Assembly (NCBI GenBank): GCA_023267245.1
Contig: JAHFNP010000001.1
Span: 1 to 22,769, forward strand
Direction: 5' to 3'
Source: Candidatus Nomurabacteria bacterium
GTDB lineage: Bacteria > Patescibacteriota > Minisyncoccia > Phycocordibacterales > UBA9973
DNA: 22,769 nt
Below are positions 20,364 to 22,769 of the stretch, piece by piece. Below the pieces are notes generated by a model. That model worked only from the letters and a program-made list of their open reading frames with translations, had not been told where the DNA came from and ran no database searches. How positions within the stretch are numbered: the first letter of the stretch is position 1; each line of letters begins with the position of its first letter. Position numbers and translations under genes: made by a program.

Positions 20364-21842
20364 ATGATAATGAATATAAACTCCATTCCAAAAGAAATAG
20401 TTGATGTATTGAAAACCTTAGAAAAAGGCGGCTTTGAAGCGTATTTGGTAGGCGGGTGCGTCAGAGACCTGATTATGAATAGGATCCCGAAAGATTGGGA
20501 TATTACTACAAATGCGCAACCGGAAGAGATAATGAAATTATTCCCAAAAACTGTTTATGAAAATAACTTTGGAACAGTAGCTATAGTCAACGAGGAAACA
20601 ACTGATGAAAAACTTAAAATTGTAGAAATAACACCATACCGGCTTGAAGCAAAATATTCAGATTTTCGTCATCCGGATGAGGTAAAATTTAGTTCTAAAT
20701 TGGAGGATGATTTAAAGAGAAGGGATTTTACCGTAAACGCTATGGCTATGGATTTAACCAGTAATATTAAGGACATTTATAAAGGACAAGAAGATATAAA
20801 GGACATGTCCTTAAGGACAGTAGGGGATGCAGGTGAAAGATTCAAAGAAGATGCTTTACGCATGATTCGGGGGGTTAGATTCGCTGTGGAACTGAATTTT
20901 ACTGTTTCACACGAAACAATGGAGGGAATTATGAAGAATTCAGGCCTAATTGCTAAGATTTCAGCTGAAAGAATAAGAGATGAATTTATAAAAATTATGA
21001 TGTCGCCGAGTCCGGCGGTTGGAGTTGTTTTACTTAATAAATTGGGTCTTTTAAAGCATATTATTCCGGAACTAGAAGAGGGAATAGGCATAGAACAAAA
21101 AGGGGAACATATTTATGATGTTTGGGAGCATTTGCTTCACGCCCTTTCTCACGCGGCTGAAAAGAATTGGCCTTTAGAAATAAGGCTTGCGGCTTTGTTT
21201 CACGATGTTGGTAAACCAAAAACTAGGCGAGCCGCGCCTGGCAAGGGGAAAAAGGAATATACATTTTATGGGCATGAAGTCGTCGGGGCAAGGATGACAG
21301 AAAAGGTATTGGAACGCTTAAAATTCTCAAAAAAGACGATTGAGATTGTTGTGAAACTCGTTCGTTATCATATGTTTTTCTCTGATCCGGACCAGATCAC
21401 TCTTTCGGCTGTTAGAAGATTGGTTAAAAATGTCGGACCGGAACTTGTCTGGGATCTGATGAATGTCCGTATTTGCGATCGAGTCGGCATGGGCCGGCCG
21501 AAGGAAGAACCGTATCGCCTGCGTAAATATGAGTCAATGATAGAGGAAGCTATGCGGGCGCCAGTTTCTGTCGGCATGCTTAAAATGGATGGCAATAAAA
21601 TTATGGAAATTACGGGAGAAAAGGCCGGTCCGCGTTTGGGTTGGACTTTGCATGCTTTGCTTGAAGAAGCGTTAGAAGACCCTAATATCAATACTGAAGA
21701 GTATCTTGAAAAGCGAGTCCAGGAACTCGCTAAACTATCTGATAAAGACCTCCGAGCTCTCGGAGAAGCCGGCAAGGAAGCTAAAGACGAGACTGAACAA
21801 GAGGAATTAGTCCAAATACGCAAAAGATATGGGGTGAAATAA
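20364..21842 (+). CDS. cca: CCA tRNA nucleotidyltransferase with HD domain
   Basis: 492 residues. The class II nucleotidyltransferase head has GGCVRD (30-35) and the metal-binding DWDITT (D44, D46). The basic motif RRDFTVNAMA (119-128) is followed by RFKEDALRMIRGVRFA (159-174), which recognises the tRNA and incoming nucleotide. A C-terminal HD domain has H280-D281 in ALFHDVGKPKT and H304. It adds or repairs the 3' CCA of tRNAs. That fits the four neighbouring tRNA genes, none of which encodes CCA, and makes the enzyme essential here. The HD domain may add phosphatase or 2',3'-cyclic phosphodiesterase activity, as in E. coli. Poly(A) polymerase is a related alternative. The start could also be ATG 20370. 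A charged tail ends the protein. Confidence 0.93.
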   Translation: MIMNINSIPKEIVDVLKTLEKGGFEAYLVGGCVRDLIMNRIPKDWDITTNAQPEEIMKLFPKTVYENNFGTVAIVNEETTDEKLKIVEITPYRLEAKYSDFRHPDEVKFSSKLEDDLKRRDFTVNAMAMDLTSNIKDIYKGQEDIKDMSLRTVGDAGERFKEDALRMIRGVRFAVELNFTVSHETMEGIMKNSGLIAKISAERIRDEFIKIMMSPSPAVGVVLLNKLGLLKHIIPELEEGIGIEQKGEHIYDVWEHLLHALSHAAEKNWPLEIRLAALFHDVGKPKTRRAAPGKGKKEYTFYGHEVVGARMTEKVLERLKFSKKTIEIVVKLVRYHMFFSDPDQITLSAVRRLVKNVGPELVWDLMNVRICDRVGMGRPKEEPYRLRKYESMIEEAMRAPVSVGMLKMDGNKIMEITGEKAGPRLGWTLHALLEEALEDPNINTEEYLEKRVQELAKLSDKDLRALGEAGKEAKDETEQEELVQIRKRYGVK

Positions 21843-21845
21843 AAA

Positions 21846-21875
21846 AAAGCCCTCCGATTAATATCGGAGGGCTTT
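21846..21875. terminator. Bidirectional terminator between cca and the unknown minus-strand gene
   Basis: AAAGCCCTCCGAT (21846-21858) with ATCGGAGGGCTTT (21863-21875), loop TAAT. Eight A upstream give a U-tract for the minus direction. Confidence 0.92.
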
Positions 21876-21884
21876 GCTTTTGAG

Positions 21885-22646
21885 TTAAGAAACTGTTTGG
21901 ATTCTTTTTGAACATAAAGTATTTTCAACTTCGTCCACTCTTTTTCTCAATTTTTCATTTACAGCATTTATAGCTATTACTTTTACTCCCTTCAAGTCAT
22001 GCGAAATTTCTGACATAGATTTATTTGAATGAAATCTTCTTGGTATTTCAATCTTTTTTTCGATTTCCAGAAGACGCTCTTCCGCAATCTTTGCAGTATT
22101 AATAGCAGAAAGTTGGTCAATAATTTCCGCAGTCTGATCAACTTCAACTTTTTTTTTGGCTAAAATATAAAGAGGTTTTTTGCCCAGAAAAATTTCACTT
22201 TTTTTAACATAACTAATTTTGTTAATGATCATTCCAACCCCGAATTCATAGACTAAATACACACGAAAACCATCTCTCATTTCAGCAGGCTCTTCCATAA
22301 TCATAATTCTCATACCTGAGAATATGTGAAATAAGGACACCCAGAAGTTTGGAGTGAAAAGAACAGGCTGTGAAATATTAGCTGATTCTAATTTTAATTT
22401 ACCCCTGCTTGCTTCTTTGAGGCAATCTTCCAATCTAAATTTGTCTTCAAAATTATTATAGTTAACTTTGATCATAGAAAAATCAACACCTTCTTTTTGC
22501 CGACCCTTAGCATCTTCGGTCAATTTTTCTCTTAGGTTTTTTTTGATGGCTGTTATTAATAAAAGGTAATCTGGTAATTCACTGTAATCAATCGTTTGTG
22601 GAGTTACTTCAACAATCTCAAAGGGGGCTGTTTTGCGTGCGTTCAT
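21885..22646 (-). CDS. Conserved-looking protein of unknown function
   Basis: 253 residues, not recognised. No signal peptide or clear membrane helix. The N-terminal half is mixed alpha/beta with segments such as ELPDYLLLITAIKKN. The middle has SQPVLFTPNFWVSLFHIFSG and a hydrophobic stretch near VYEFGVGMIINKI. The last third (about 165-253) is helical and rich in Lys and Glu, probably a coiled coil (ERLLEIEKKIEI, NEKLRKRVDEVENTL). It has its own promoter (TTGCTT, 16 bp, TATAGT at 22693-22720) and a terminator shared with cca. It is divergent from nothing close; the next gene upstream (ExoIII-like) ends 80 nt before. Confidence 0.78.
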   Translation of the reverse strand: MNARKTAPFEIVEVTPQTIDYSELPDYLLLITAIKKNLREKLTEDAKGRQKEGVDFSMIKVNYNNFEDKFRLEDCLKEASRGKLKLESANISQPVLFTPNFWVSLFHIFSGMRIMIMEEPAEMRDGFRVYLVYEFGVGMIINKISYVKKSEIFLGKKPLYILAKKKVEVDQTAEIIDQLSAINTAKIAEERLLEIEKKIEIPRRFHSNKSMSEISHDLKGVKVIAINAVNEKLRKRVDEVENTLCSKRIQTVS

Positions 22647-22692
22647 GGGCTGTAGGGTTTTAAATGTTAAATCAACAAATTTTTCTGCCCAA

Positions 22693-22720
22693 ACTATACA
22701 CTAAAACACAATAAAAGCAA
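22693..22720 (-). promoter_or_regulatory. Putative promoter of the unknown 253-residue protein gene
   Basis: Minus strand TTGCTT (22715-22720), 16-bp spacer, TATAGT (22693-22698). Leader about 40 nt to the ATG at 22646. Confidence 0.45.
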
Positions 22721-22726
22721 ATAAAA

Positions 22727-22769
22727 CTATTTTAATTCAAGCACAATAGGGCAGTGGTCCGAACCATAG
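22727..22769 (-). CDS. C-terminal end of an exonuclease III/AP-endonuclease family protein (partial)
   Basis: The minus-strand frame reads YGSDHCPIVLELK and then TAG (22727-22729); the rest is beyond the window edge. SDHCP is the conserved C-terminal motif of the endonuclease/exonuclease/phosphatase fold, with the active-site Asp-His pair, and the order GSDHCPIVLEL is typical of ExoIII (XthA) DNA-repair enzymes. Only 13 residues are visible, so the exact subfamily cannot be fixed. Confidence 0.75.
   Translation of the reverse strand, partial: YGSDHCPIVLELK

Noticed and set aside
1..22769. CRISPR array, insertion sequence or rRNA genes
   Set aside because: No regularly spaced repeats, transposase frames or rRNA-like sequences were seen.

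Overview
The window looks like chromosomal DNA of a Patescibacteria (CPR) bacterium, most likely of the Parcubacteria. The basis is moderate: gene content and style, not a database match. Genes are compact and A+T-rich, and most lack a Shine-Dalgarno sequence. The trigger factor has no FKBP domain, the primary-type sigma factor is very short, none of the four tRNAs encodes a full CCA, and a perfect hairpin terminator follows almost every transcription unit. No phage, transposon, CRISPR array or rRNA is present.

Layout. 1-318 (-) is the N-terminus of a UvrD/PcrA helicase, divergent from a LysM-M23 cell-wall hydrolase (641-1642, +). A minus-strand unit runs pnp (6631), a membrane protein, a TraR/DksA zinc-finger protein and a ComM/YifB ATPase, ending at a 24-bp perfect inverted repeat at 1642-1693. 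Upstream of it lie rpsO and a NYN-domain gene, so the classic rpsO-pnp pair is split by a putative RNA-binding or nuclease gene. From 7570 the plus strand carries a Xer recombinase, a secreted peptidoglycan-binding repeat protein, nusA (broken by an in-frame TAG), inorganic pyrophosphatase, two small envelope-type proteins, trigger factor, clpP and RNase Y. A divergent pair of HU genes follows, then two tandem sigma-70 paralogues.

The right-hand part (18.9-20.3 kb) holds four minus-strand tRNA genes (Gly-UCC, Pro-UGG, Gly-GCC, Arg-UCG), a small charged protein and a YraN nuclease-fold protein. It also has a noncoding stretch of about 300 bp with two parS-like sites (a third lies inside yraN), a perfect and a near-perfect DnaA box, and three copies of an A-rich 11-mer. 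This is a candidate origin/centromere region. A CCA-adding enzyme gene (20364-21842), an unknown gene, and the last codons of an ExoIII-type nuclease complete the window.

Themes. RNA metabolism dominates: PNPase, RNase Y, NYN protein, CCA enzyme, NusA and sigma factors. The most interesting points are: an 11-G tract filling the spacer of a promoter before a repeat-containing surface protein (a candidate phase-variable locus); two sigma factors with near-identical region 2 but diverged region 4; promoter-proximal terminator-like hairpins before nusA and the first sigma gene; the amber codon in nusA; the parS/DnaA-box cluster; and several promoters placed so that transcripts would be leaderless.
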